Positions 7,785 to 15,856 of a stretch of DNA of 64,000 nucleotides are shown here, one piece after another. The stretch is from Pseudonocardia sp. TRM90224 (GTDB lineage Bacteria; Actinomycetota; Actinomycetes; Mycobacteriales; Pseudonocardiaceae): assembly GCF_021245725.1 (NCBI RefSeq), contig NZ_JAJGSX010000037.1:30158-94157 (forward strand), written 5' to 3'. Position 1 is the first letter of the stretch. Every line of letters starts with the position of its first letter. Made by a program: the position numbers and the translations under genes. The notes under the pieces were generated by a model, which did no database searches, had not been told where the DNA came from, and saw nothing but the letters and a program-made list of their open reading frames with translations.

Positions 7785-10466
7785 TCAGCCCGCGCCGAAA
7801 AGCTCGACCGTGGTCTCGTGCTCGAACCGCGCACCCATCCGGCGCCACAGCTCGGCCGAGCCGGCGAGCGCGACGGCGTCGCCACGCAGCCGGCCGGCGG
7901 CCCGCAGCACGGTGGCGGTGGCCCAGTCGTTGCCGGCGCTGTCCGCCTCGGCCGCGGCGAGATCCGCCGCGGCCGACGGCAGGCCCGCGGCCACGGTGAG
8001 CTCGACGACGGCCGCGCGGGCGAGCGCCCGGTACCAGGAGGTGGCCGGCAGCCGCCGGGCTCGCTCGGCCAGCTCCGCGGCCTGGCCCAGGTCACCGAGC
8101 CGCAGCGCGAGCCGGGCGTCCACGAAGGTGACCAGCGGGTCCAGCACGCGCCAGCCCAGGCTCTGCGGGTCGCCGACCTCCGCACTCCGGGCCCGCCATA
8201 CCGCCACGCGCTCCGCGTCACCCCGAAGGCCGTGCGCCAGCGCGGCGAGCGGCATCGTGAGCCACACCCCGTACGCCCAGGGCCGGCCGGCGCGCAGCCA
8301 GCCCATCCACATGTCCTCGGCGAGCCGCACCGCGTCGTCGAGGTCGCCGGACAGGACGAGCACGGGAACGGTCTTGCTGGCAGCCAGGTACACGCTATCG
8401 CCCGACAGCTCCGCGTCGGAGATCAACCGCGCGGCCGTTCGAGCGGCCGGTAGGTCGGCGGCCGCGACCGCAGTCAGCGAGGACAGCCCGCGCGCATCGC
8501 TGATCTCGACCGCGTGGTCCGGGCGACGCGGGTCGAGCAGGGCGAGCACGGCAAGCCGGTCGACGATGAGCCGGTGCCAGTCGGCAATGCGCCCGTCGTT
8601 GATCGCCGCCAAGCTCATCGCGTCCAGGCTCGCGCTGATCAGAACCGGGTCACCGGCCGCCCGAGCAGCGGCAACAGCTGCCGCGGCCAGCTCGGCGTCG
8701 GGCCGCATGGCACTCGGGGTGGCTGTCCACGCGGCCGCGCAGGCGATGCGGGCGGCGACGATGGGGTCCTGCGGGTCCCCGGCCGCGACCGCCTCGGCGA
8801 GCAATGCACGACGCCGCTCGAACGGGATCTCGTCGCGGAAGGCGATCGCGAACCGGCCGGCCTGATCAACGGCCTGCGCCAGCGCGCCGGCCCATAGGTT
8901 GCGGTCGCCACCCTCCCGTGCCCGGTCGGCGGCCGCGAGTCGCAGCTCGAACGCCCGGTCGACCTCGTTGCCGATCTGCGCGCAGTCCGCCGCACTTGCG
9001 AAATCCCGGGTCGCTTCGCGGGCGTCCGGCGCGCACCGGGCGGCGTGGCAGAACCAGCCGGGGGCCTGCCACAGGTAGCCGCGCGCGATGGTGAGCCGGC
9101 CGAGCGTGCGGGCGAGGCGGTGCGCCTCGGCGTCAGGCTGCTCGTGGCCGGCCAGCGCGGCCTGGAGATCACCCACCACCGCGTCGAACTCCGCATGCCA
9201 GGCCGGCGCGGACCGGCCGGCGAGATCGGTGGCCAGGTCCGCCGCCCAGCGCAGGTACCTCCGTCGCACCTCGGCGTGCTCGGGGTCGTCGGCGAGGCGT
9301 TCGGCGGCGAACGCCCGGACCGTGTCGAGCATCCGCCAGCTGCTGCCCCGGCGCTGGAGAAGGCTCTTGTCGACCAGCCGCCCCAGCACGTCGGCTGCGG
9401 TGGCTGCGTCCACTGCGCTGACCGCGGCCACCGCCGCCAGGTCGACGTCGCCGACGAACACCGACAGCCGCCGGAACACCGCCTGCTCCTCCTCCGTGAG
9501 CAGGTCGTGGCTCCACCCGATCACCCCGCGCAGCGACCGGTGCCGCACCACCGATCCGCGTCCACCGGCGAGCAGGCGCAGGTAGTCCCCCAGCCCGGTC
9601 AGCAGCCCGGTCGCGCCCAGCGACGCGCTGCGCGCCGCGGCCAGCTCGATCGCGAGCGGCAGGCCGTCGAGCCGGGAACACAGGTCGGCAACGGTCGCGG
9701 CGTCGTGCGTCCCCTCCTGGGATGCCAGCTGGGCGCGGTCGCGGAACAACTCCTCAGCATCCGAGCCGAGCGGCAGCGGCGCAATCGGATGGACGAGCTC
9801 GCCGGGGATCCCGAGCCGCTCCCGGCTGGTCGCGAGGATCGTCGTGGGGCTGACGGCCAGCACGCGCTCGACGAACTCGGCCACGGCATCGGGCAGGTGC
9901 TCGCAGTTGTCCAGCACGAGCAGCGACGGGCCGCGGCAAAGCCGGGAGACGACCGCTTCCGCCTCCTGCCCGTCCGCGTGCTCGGCCACCTCCAGCACCG
10001 CGGCCACGGCGTGCCCGAGCCGCCCGTCGCGCACCGGCACCAGGTCCACGAACGCGGCCCCGTAGCGGTACTCGGGCGCCACGGCGGTCGTGACCACCTC
10101 CGCGAGACGCGTCTTGCCCACCCCACCCGGCCCGACGAGCGTTACGAGCCGAGCCCGCACCAGAGCAGCCCGCACCGTCTCGACCTCGGCCCGCCGCCCG
10201 ACGAAGCTCGTCCGCGAGCGCGAGAGCCCGGATACGTCGCCGGGGCGGGCGACCGTCTCGACGTTGCCCGCCCGCGCGGCGAGCGCCTGCCGGTCGGCGA
10301 CCCCGTACTTGCGCAGCAACGACGAGACATGGCCCTCGACCGTGCGGATCGAGATCTGCATGCGGCGGGCGATCTGCGCGTTCGACAGGCCGGTACCGAG
10401 CGCTGCCAGCACCTCGGACTCGCGTGCCGACACCTGCAGCGACTCGTTCACGACGACATTCTTCAT
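7785..10466 (-). CDS. LuxR-type HTH / NB-ARC ATPase regulator
   Basis: An 893-residue STAND-type regulator with an unusual order. A LuxR helix-turn-helix is at the extreme N-terminus (residues about 10-60, including NAQIARRMQISIRTVEGHV). An NB-ARC/AAA module follows, with Walker A GPGGVGKT at 112-119 and Walker B LLVLDN at 182-187. A winged-helix segment comes next (SLRGVIGWSHDLL), then about 450 residues of TPR-like alanine-rich helices. ATP binding and helper-domain sensing probably control DNA binding. It lies 183 nt upstream of, and in the same direction as, the MFS-hydrolase-oxidase operon, which makes that operon the obvious target. Classic LAL/MalT regulators instead carry the HTH at the C-terminus. 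Confidence 0.9.
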   Translation of the reverse strand: MKNVVVNESLQVSARESEVLAALGTGLSNAQIARRMQISIRTVEGHVSSLLRKYGVADRQALAARAGNVETVARPGDVSGLSRSRTSFVGRRAEVETVRAALVRARLVTLVGPGGVGKTRLAEVVTTAVAPEYRYGAAFVDLVPVRDGRLGHAVAAVLEVAEHADGQEAEAVVSRLCRGPSLLVLDNCEHLPDAVAEFVERVLAVSPTTILATSRERLGIPGELVHPIAPLPLGSDAEELFRDRAQLASQEGTHDAATVADLCSRLDGLPLAIELAAARSASLGATGLLTGLGDYLRLLAGGRGSVVRHRSLRGVIGWSHDLLTEEEQAVFRRLSVFVGDVDLAAVAAVSAVDAATAADVLGRLVDKSLLQRRGSSWRMLDTVRAFAAERLADDPEHAEVRRRYLRWAADLATDLAGRSAPAWHAEFDAVVGDLQAALAGHEQPDAEAHRLARTLGRLTIARGYLWQAPGWFCHAARCAPDAREATRDFASAADCAQIGNEVDRAFELRLAAADRAREGGDRNLWAGALAQAVDQAGRFAIAFRDEIPFERRRALLAEAVAAGDPQDPIVAARIACAAAWTATPSAMRPDAELAAAAVAAARAAGDPVLISASLDAMSLAAINDGRIADWHRLIVDRLAVLALLDPRRPDHAVEISDARGLSSLTAVAAADLPAARTAARLISDAELSGDSVYLAASKTVPVLVLSGDLDDAVRLAEDMWMGWLRAGRPWAYGVWLTMPLAALAHGLRGDAERVAVWRARSAEVGDPQSLGWRVLDPLVTFVDARLALRLGDLGQAAELAERARRLPATSWYRALARAAVVELTVAAGLPSAAADLAAAEADSAGNDWATATVLRAAGRLRGDAVALAGSAELWRRMGARFEHETTVELFGAG

Positions 10467-10852
10467 CGATCACGTCACCGGCCGGTAGGTGCCCGGCACG
10501 TGGTGGGGACGTGGTCGCCACGGGTGCCGACCGGGCAGCCGCCAACCCACACTGCAGCCGAGCACGTCGGCGACGAGGTCACCCCGCCCCACCCCACGCA
10601 GCGCTGCGACGGCTGGGCGTCCTGGTCGGAACGTGATCGCTCACCGGCCCGGTTCGACGCGCCCGGCGGACATCAGACGTGCTGCGCGGCACCGTCACCT
10701 TCCGCAGGCTCGCCGGCGGGTTCTTCCTGGCGCAAAGGCCATCCGCGTGCATGACCCGAGCGCGATCGCCGATGCCTTCGAGGACGCCACCATCGACCTC
10801 TCGGGGTCCGCGCACCGCCGGTGCAAGCGCCTGCGCACCTCCCGCACGTCGA
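10467..10852. other. Gap between regulator and DUF1028 relic
   Basis: No gene is supported. A short plus-strand stretch near 10730-10810 translates to protein-like sequence (IRVHDPSAIADAFEDATIDL) but has no start and no clear family. It may be a degraded coding remnant. The regulator promoter is presumably in the 10470-10600 part. No clear repeat or operator was seen. Confidence 0.4.
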
Positions 10853-11694
10853 TCACGACGCCACCCGCCCGGTCACGACGATGCGGCCGTAGAGCTGCGC
10901 CCACCCGGGGTTCGCGCGCACGATCGCAGCGAGCAGTGCCGGATCGGGTCGGCCGGCGAGCGCCAGCCCGACGCACTCCCAGAACTCTGGTTCCCGGTTG
11001 GTGCCGAACACCTCCTGTGCGGCGCGGAGCTCGGGCAGCACCTCCTCGACGTCCCCACCGGCGACGATATGCCCGATCGCGGCTCGCATCCGAAGGTCGG
11101 CCCGATACATTGCGAGCAGCCGCTGCAGCTCGGCGAACGGGTCGGGGTGGTCGTCGACCCGCACGTCGATCCGCTCGCCGCCACCGACCACCAGCAGCGC
11201 GGCCGACTGTCGGCCCCGCACATCGCCACCGGCCTGCTCGCCCGCATGCAACGAGGCGAGCAGGCGGGCCGCGAGGTCGCCGTCAGCGCCGGCGATCCGC
11301 GCAACCATGGCCGTCCAGGCGGCGGTGGCGGTGAGCATGTTGCCCTGCGCCACTACCCCGTCGCCGACCGCGGTGCCGGCGAACGGGACGCAGCTCGAGC
11401 CAGTGTGGCCGGCCGCCACACCGTGCGCGTCGACGACCCCGACCTGCCGAAGCGGCGCTTCGGGATCGCGGGCGAGCAACCGCTCCACGGCGACGTCCGG
11501 CGGGGTGCGCTCGATGAGCGCCTGTGTGAGATCCGCGGCGTGCTGCGGCCCGGGAATGGACTGAATGACCCCTGCCCGACCCCCTCGACGGCCCAGGGGA
11601 CGACCGAGCCCACCGCGAACGCGTGCGAAGCGATAGCAGCGCCGAGCTGCCCCATGCGGGCGCAGCTCCGAACGCTCGGAACAATCGATCTCAT
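10853..11694 (-). pseudogene. DUF1028 (Ntn-hydrolase-like) gene, frameshifted
   Basis: The C-terminal two thirds read cleanly as a DUF1028 protein, with RQVGVVDAHG, GDGVVAQGNMLT, LLASLHAGEQAGGDVRGRQS and the C-terminal EVLPELRAAQEVFG. The N-terminal part, AAIASHAFAVGSVVPWAVEG, is in another frame (from the ATG at 11694), so at least one frameshift lies near 11560-11580. The first residues (MRSIVPSVRSCARMGQLG) look scrambled relative to the family, which usually has SIVARDPETG-LG there. The gene therefore appears inactivated unless these are sequencing errors. DUF1028 proteins have unknown function. Confidence 0.7.
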
Positions 11695-11873
11695 CGGCGA
11701 AGGCGCGGCGGCGGGAATCCACGAGCCGGCCAGTGAGCCCGGGCGTGCCCACCCCCTGGCAAGGACAGCTGCTCGGCGGACCACGCGCCGATGACCACCG
11801 CCACGCCTGCAGCCGCCACCCCCCAGCCGTCTGCGATCGCCGTCGCCGCTACGACCAGCAGTCCGACGAACAC
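11691..11873 (-). pseudogene. Truncated second copy of the neighbouring membrane protein
   Basis: The translated segment from a GTG at 11873 contains FVGLLVVAATAIADGWG followed shortly by AVVIGAWSAEQLSLPGG. Both blocks match the neighbouring membrane protein (FAGLLVVTAMAIADSWG and AVAIGAYCAAQLSLLGG). The middle of the protein, about 75 residues, is missing. This is best read as a tandem duplicate with an internal deletion. The end is fused out of frame into the DUF1028 relic. Confidence 0.5.
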
Positions 11874-11922
11874 GGCTCCGAGCCCGAAGTCGCCTGTGCC
11901 CGAGCTCGGGCGCTCCAGCTGG

Positions 11923-12433
11923 TCACGTGCTCAGACGACGAGAACGGCCCTGCAACTGCCGCCCCAACAGCCCGACTACGACACCGCCGAGCCAGCCCGC
12001 CACGTTGATCGCCGCAACACCCGAAACCGCCGAGGAGGGACAGCTGCGCCGCGCAGTATGCACCGATCGCCACCGCGAACCCCGAAGCTGACACCGCCAG
12101 CGCCAACCGGGTCGGGAGCGTCCAGACCGACGAACCGACCAACACCGCGAGAGCCAACGCCATCGCGGGACCAGGCTCTTGCGGCAACCCTGCGGCCCAG
12201 GACGTCACAGTGGCCACCGCGGCAACTCCGAGCCCGACGGCCGCGGCTGCCACGCGGCGGTGTCGACGCAGTATCGCAGCGGCGCACACCACGAGCCCAG
12301 CGGCGACGTCGAAGAGCCAATAGCCGCCACCCCAGCTGTCCGCGATCGCCATCGCCGTGACGACCAGCAACCCGGCGAACCCGACGCCGAGTACGACGTC
12401 GACCGCGATCATTGCCTGCTGACGTTCTTGCAT
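11923..12433 (-). pseudogene. Small multi-pass membrane protein, frameshifted near 3' end
   Basis: From the ATG at 12433, overlapping the upstream DUF418 gene stop, the frame encodes about five hydrophobic segments (for example GFAGLLVVTAMAIADSW and AALAVSASGFAVAIGAY-like stretches). After LSLLGGF the frame turns polar. A shift into the next frame instead restores a credible membrane C-terminus, AINVAGWLGGVVVGLLG, ending in RRLST and a stop at 11923. One indel near 12030 explains this. Function unknown. The coupling to the DUF418 gene suggests a shared membrane role. Confidence 0.6.
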
Positions 12434-13437
12434 CACCTGTTCACTCCCAGAGATTCCATCCCACGACCGTCCGTGCTGCGACGCAGAGGAGGACGGCGCA
12501 TCCAGGTGGCCCAGCGCCACACCCACTCCACGGGCCCTTGGAGGTAGTGGCGAAGCCAGACGGTGGCGAACACCCACTGGGCTACGAGGATGCAACCCGT
12601 GACCAGGAACGCCACCGATGAGGACTGCGCGATCTGCAGGCCGAGGAGGTGACTGCCAGCCAGAACGAGGAGAGTCGCCGTCAGATAGTTCGTCAGGGCA
12701 ATCCGGCCCAGTGGTGCGAAGACGACCTGCAGCGCACGACGCAGCGGTGTTCTGAGCACGACCAGCAGGAAGCACACGTACATGCCGGCGACCAGCAGAT
12801 CTGCCAACGTCGAGGTGGGTGTCGGCTGGCCCGCCTCCGCCCCCGCGCCGGCCCCCACCCATGCGGTGGCGGCCGCTCCTACCGCGAGGACCAGGCCCGT
12901 CAAGAGCGGTCCTCGCACCGACGTGTCGATCTTCTCAACCACTCCGTAACGGACCAGCGCCGAACCCAGCAGGAACAGGCCGGCGATGAGCAGCAGTCCA
13001 CCCCCGCCGGCCACCGCCACCGCCAGGAACAGGGCGGACAGGACCGGCACGGCCCACCGCGGCAGCCAGATCGACGGCAACAACACCACGACGCCGACAA
13101 GGGCATACCTGGTCAGTATCTCGCCGGGCCACAGCAGAGTGTGCACGGCGCCTATCGCGAAGAGCGCTGCAAGCCTTCGCAGAAGGACCAGCCACGGGCG
13201 GCTTACCCGGCCCACTGCAGAATCGAGCAACAACGAGAACCCGACACCGAAGAGCAGCGAGAAGACCGGGAGCCCCAACCACGGATCCCAATCCCCCAAA
13301 GGCTGCGTCTCGACGGCGCTACCACGAGCGCCGATCAACTGGATGTTGGCGAGCAGGATCTCGCACAGCGTGAACCCACGTAGCACGTCGAGCGCAGCGA
13401 TTCGCGCCCGAGGAAGAGAGTGATCGTCACAAGTCAC
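12433..13437 (-). CDS. DUF418/YeiB-like membrane protein
   Basis: A protein of about 334 residues with eight to ten hydrophobic segments. The N-terminal ALDVLRGFTLCEILLANIQ is the entry motif of DUF418/acyltransferase-3-like membrane proteins. The C-terminal part contains PLGRIALTNYLTATLL, the conserved (G+hydrophobic)-TNY motif of DUF418. The GTG at 13437 is preferred because the residues encoded further upstream do not look like protein, but no good ribosome site marks it and an ATG at 13500 is possible. The stop overlaps the ATG of the next membrane gene (TGATG). Biochemical function is unknown for the family. Confidence 0.75.
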   Translation of the reverse strand: MTCDDHSLPRARIAALDVLRGFTLCEILLANIQLIGARGSAVETQPLGDWDPWLGLPVFSLLFGVGFSLLLDSAVGRVSRPWLVLLRRLAALFAIGAVHTLLWPGEILTRYALVGVVVLLPSIWLPRWAVPVLSALFLAVAVAGGGGLLLIAGLFLLGSALVRYGVVEKIDTSVRGPLLTGLVLAVGAAATAWVGAGAGAEAGQPTPTSTLADLLVAGMYVCFLLVVLRTPLRRALQVVFAPLGRIALTNYLTATLLVLAGSHLLGLQIAQSSSVAFLVTGCILVAQWVFATVWLRHYLQGPVEWVWRWATWMRRPPLRRSTDGRGMESLGVNR

Positions 13438-13548
13438 GGGATCAGAATGTGAGACCGGCCCGCGGACGGCACCCGCCAGATGACCGGATCTGGCAGACAC
13501 GATCGTACTTTCGGCCAGTCCTGATCCGGTTCACTGTATGTGCACGAT

Positions 13549-14107
13549 CTACGGAGCATCCACCCGATGAGTATCGACCGATCGTACGGAGAAATCGCGC
13601 ACCCGGGAGAAGAGCAGACGCCGCCGCCCGATCAATGAGGTAGTGGCTTGCAGAACCACCGGCCGTCCTCGGGCGGGGTCGTAGAGGTCGTGAACTCGAC
13701 GCATCTTCACGATGAAGCCGGGTCGGTGGGGCCTTCGGTGGTCATGAATCGTCCTGAAAGGTGCATGATCCATGAAACGATGCGTCGAACCTTGGGTGCC
13801 GCTGCTTTGGGTGATGGCGCGGCAGAGGCGGCGCACGGCTTCTTTCGCGAGGCCGAACTCGCGCATAGTGGTCTCGATGCCCTTGCCGTGAGCCTTGAGA
13901 CATCGCACCCGCTCATATCGATCCTTGGTGCGGATGACCAGAGCGGAGTTCTCGATCCGCTCAACCTGCACTTCGGCCGCGGTCTCGGCCAGGTCGGCTC
14001 TTCTGCCACAGGCGCCAGCGGTCGGCGACCTGGATCGCCTCGGGCACTCCAGCGCTGGCGCCTCGGCATCGGCGCCGGCGCGGTCTCGGCAGATCACCTC
14101 CGCGTTG
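13549..14107 (-). pseudogene. ISL3-family transposase remnant
   Basis: Across minus-strand frames the order VICRDRAGA, then GVPEAIQVADRW, then LAETAAEVQVERIE, then GIETTMREFGLAKEAVRRL can be read. This is the order found in ISL3-type transposases (catalytic Asp in CRDRA, the ADRWHLW block, then an internal HTH). At least two frameshifts separate the blocks, and both the DDE N-terminus and the C-terminus are missing. This is a dead fragment. No terminal inverted repeats were recognised. Confidence 0.55.
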
Positions 14108-14112
14108 AATCG

Positions 14113-14162
14113 AAGATCAACCGAAGATCAACACCGAGCGAGGCGAAGATCGCTAGCGGCGA
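14113..14162. repeat. 50-bp dispersed repeat, copy 1
   Basis: This 50-nt block differs from positions 37468-37517 at four positions and has no length change. It contains the repeated words AAGATCAAC, GAAGATC and GATCGCTAGCGGCGA. Copy 1 overlaps the 3' end of the pentapeptide gene and abuts the ISL3 relic. Copy 2 lies just outside the tRNA-Pro half-site. Confidence 0.75.
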
Positions 14163-14385
14163 ACATGGTGTTCAAGAGGTACAGCTGCCCGCTGAGCTCG
14201 GCGTGGTGCAGCTTGACGTAGCTGAGGTCTGCCCCGAGCAGATTTGTTCGATGGAGCTTTACCCAGCTGACGTCGGCTCCTCTTAGGTCGGCTTCCACGA
14301 GGAAGGCGTCGGCGAGGTTCGCGGCGGTGAGATCCGCCTCGCTGAGGTTGCTTCGCTCGAAAGCGACCTCGCTCGAATCCGCCAT
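14128..14385 (-). CDS. Pentapeptide-repeat protein, 5' end uncertain
   Basis: The 85-residue readable part consists of pentapeptide repeats of the A(D/N)LXX type: RSNLSEADLTAANLADAFL, EADLRGADVSW, LLGADLSYV. This predicts a right-handed quadrilateral beta helix. The repeat pattern continues upstream of the ATG (GADLCGANLHGVSL), so the true start lies further up. A frameshift near 14425 would connect it to an N-terminal segment beginning MAKVLHHI. The role is unknown. Some relatives protect gyrase, but nothing here shows that. The 3' end falls in a dispersed 50-bp repeat, so the C-terminus may be a product of rearrangement. Confidence 0.55.
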   Translation of the reverse strand: MADSSEVAFERSNLSEADLTAANLADAFLVEADLRGADVSWVKLHRTNLLGADLSYVKLHHAELSGQLYLLNTMFAASDLRLARC

Positions 14386-14735
14386 GCGGAGGCTAACTCC
14401 GTGGAGGTTGGCTCCGCAGAGGTCGGCTCCTCGACATCGTGATGTGGTGAAGGACCTTGGCCATGACCGGCTCCCTCGGATCGGGTGCGCCCCGACCCTT
14501 CCGCCTGAACATCCATAGGTCCAATGCCAAGCTCAAATCAGTAGCATCAACCTCGTCGATGGTTCCGCTCCGCGATCCGCCAGCCGCCGACGTCGCGCAC
14601 CACCCGGCCTCGGTGCCGGTCACCCCGCCACCTCTCCTCAACCGGGCGCTCCCACACCCCCGGTGCGGGCCGAAAGCTCGTCCGTTTCACTTCACGCACT
14701 CCCTTTACGCCGCTGAGCGTGCGATCTATCCTCCT

Positions 14736-14754
14736 CGAGGTTAGCCTAACCTAA
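14736..14754. promoter_or_regulatory. IdeR/DmdR iron box upstream of siderophore genes
   Basis: The minus-strand reading TTAGGTTAGGCTAACCTCG matches the 19-bp actinobacterial iron-box consensus TTAGGTTAGGCTAACCTAA at 17 positions. It lies about 180 nt upstream of the formyltransferase start. Iron-loaded IdeR/DmdR would repress here, so the locus is expected to switch on in iron starvation. Confidence 0.85.
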
Positions 14755-14770
14755 GATGGCCGGAGGTAGC

Positions 14771-14863
14771 GTGCCAGCAACTGCTCGAACGACGTTCATG
14801 CTGCACAACGTCCTGGACACGGGACTCTTCCACGCATCCGCGGGCAGGCGGACAGGGCGGTGA
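14771..14863 (+). CDS. Possible 30-residue leader ORF after the iron box
   Basis: A GTG at 14771 is preceded by GGAGG at ideal spacing and opens a 30-codon frame (MPATARTTFMLHNVLD...) ending at 14863. It lies between the iron box and the formyltransferase. No family is recognised. It could be a translated leader or chance, and the good ribosome site is the only support. Confidence 0.25.
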   Translation: MPATARTTFMLHNVLDTGLFHASAGRRTGR

Positions 14864-14930
14864 TGCCGTTGCGCACAACCGCGACGCCGATACCCGACGC
14901 GGCGGCCTCCATGCCGACCGGACTACGGAC

Positions 14931-15605
14931 GTGATCTTCATCGGGGACGGCTCGCTCCTCTGGCGGGCCGCGCACCACGCCAGGGACACCGGCCTCGCGG
15001 TCGATCTGGTGTGCACCGGCGGCCGCACGCCGATCCCGCCGTCCGCGGAGAAAGATCGCATCAGAGTGGTGTCGCGCACCGATCCCCCGGGGGCGGAGCT
15101 TTGCGCTCTGACCGGCGACGGGGTCGTCTGGTCGATCGACAACCCGTTCATCCTCGGAGCCCCGCTCCTGCGGTCCGGACTGCGCGTCTACAACATCCAC
15201 GGCGGCTCGCTACCCGAGTACCGCGGCATCCCGATGGCGACCGTGGCATACGCCATCCTGAACGGCGAGACCGAGTTCGCCGCAACGTTGCACGAGGTCG
15301 ACGAGCGGATCGACGCCGGCCCGGTCGTGGCAGAGCGCCGATTCCCGATCGGTCCGCGAGACGGTTTCGAGGACGTGATGGTCGAGCTGGTGGAGGCCTG
15401 TCATCAGCTCTTCGTCGATCACCTCGATGCGGTGGTCGCCGGAACCCTGACCGGTCGTCGGCAGCCGGCAGCTCCGAGCGGCTACTACGGCCGCGAGGCC
15501 ATCTCCCAGCTCGGCGCGCACCGCGACCACCCGCGATATGCACGCGCCACCGATCTCGGCCTCTTCGAGGACTTCTTCCCCGAACTGGCCAAGGCCTGGG
15601 GCTGA
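14931..15605 (+). CDS. Formyltransferase (siderophore hydroxyornithine formylation)
   Basis: A 224-residue member of the formyl_trans_N family, which transfers formyl from 10-formyltetrahydrofolate. The signature YNIHGGSLPEYRG carries the catalytic Asn and His, and VDERIDAGPVV supplies the conserved Asp region. By analogy with coelichelin CchA and related enzymes it should formylate N5-hydroxyornithine. The GTG start at 14931 directly precedes the beta strand IFIGDGSLLW. No strong ribosome site is present, and a tiny overlapping ORF (ATG 14911) ends exactly at this GTG, so coupling is possible. It is the first enzyme gene after the iron box and lies in line with the monooxygenase and the NRPS. 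Confidence 0.88.
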   Translation: MIFIGDGSLLWRAAHHARDTGLAVDLVCTGGRTPIPPSAEKDRIRVVSRTDPPGAELCALTGDGVVWSIDNPFILGAPLLRSGLRVYNIHGGSLPEYRGIPMATVAYAILNGETEFAATLHEVDERIDAGPVVAERRFPIGPRDGFEDVMVELVEACHQLFVDHLDAVVAGTLTGRRQPAAPSGYYGREAISQLGAHRDHPRYARATDLGLFEDFFPELAKAWG

Positions 15606-15814
15606 GCCTCGACCGACGACCCCGTCAGCACGCCTCGTCGCGCCTTCCGTGGACCGCACCGAGCTCCCGATCGGTCCGTATCGAGCTGCGTCGATCAGCG
15701 GGCGGCACGCCTCCAGCGAACGCTCCGCCGCTCTTCTCGCCCAGGTGGCTCGACTCCGCCACAGAGATCACATGAATGTGTCCAGCCGAACAGTCGATTG
15801 AACTTGGCTTTACC

Positions 15815-15833
15815 TTAGGTAAGGCTAGGCGAA
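15815..15833. promoter_or_regulatory. Second, weaker iron box before the monooxygenase
   Basis: TTAGGTAAGGCTAGGCGAA matches the iron-box consensus at 15 of 19 positions and lies 24 nt upstream of the monooxygenase ATG, where bound repressor would block transcription. It suggests separate iron control of the rest of the cluster. Confidence 0.62.
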
Positions 15834-15856
15834 CTTCTTCGGCGGATTGGGGTGCG

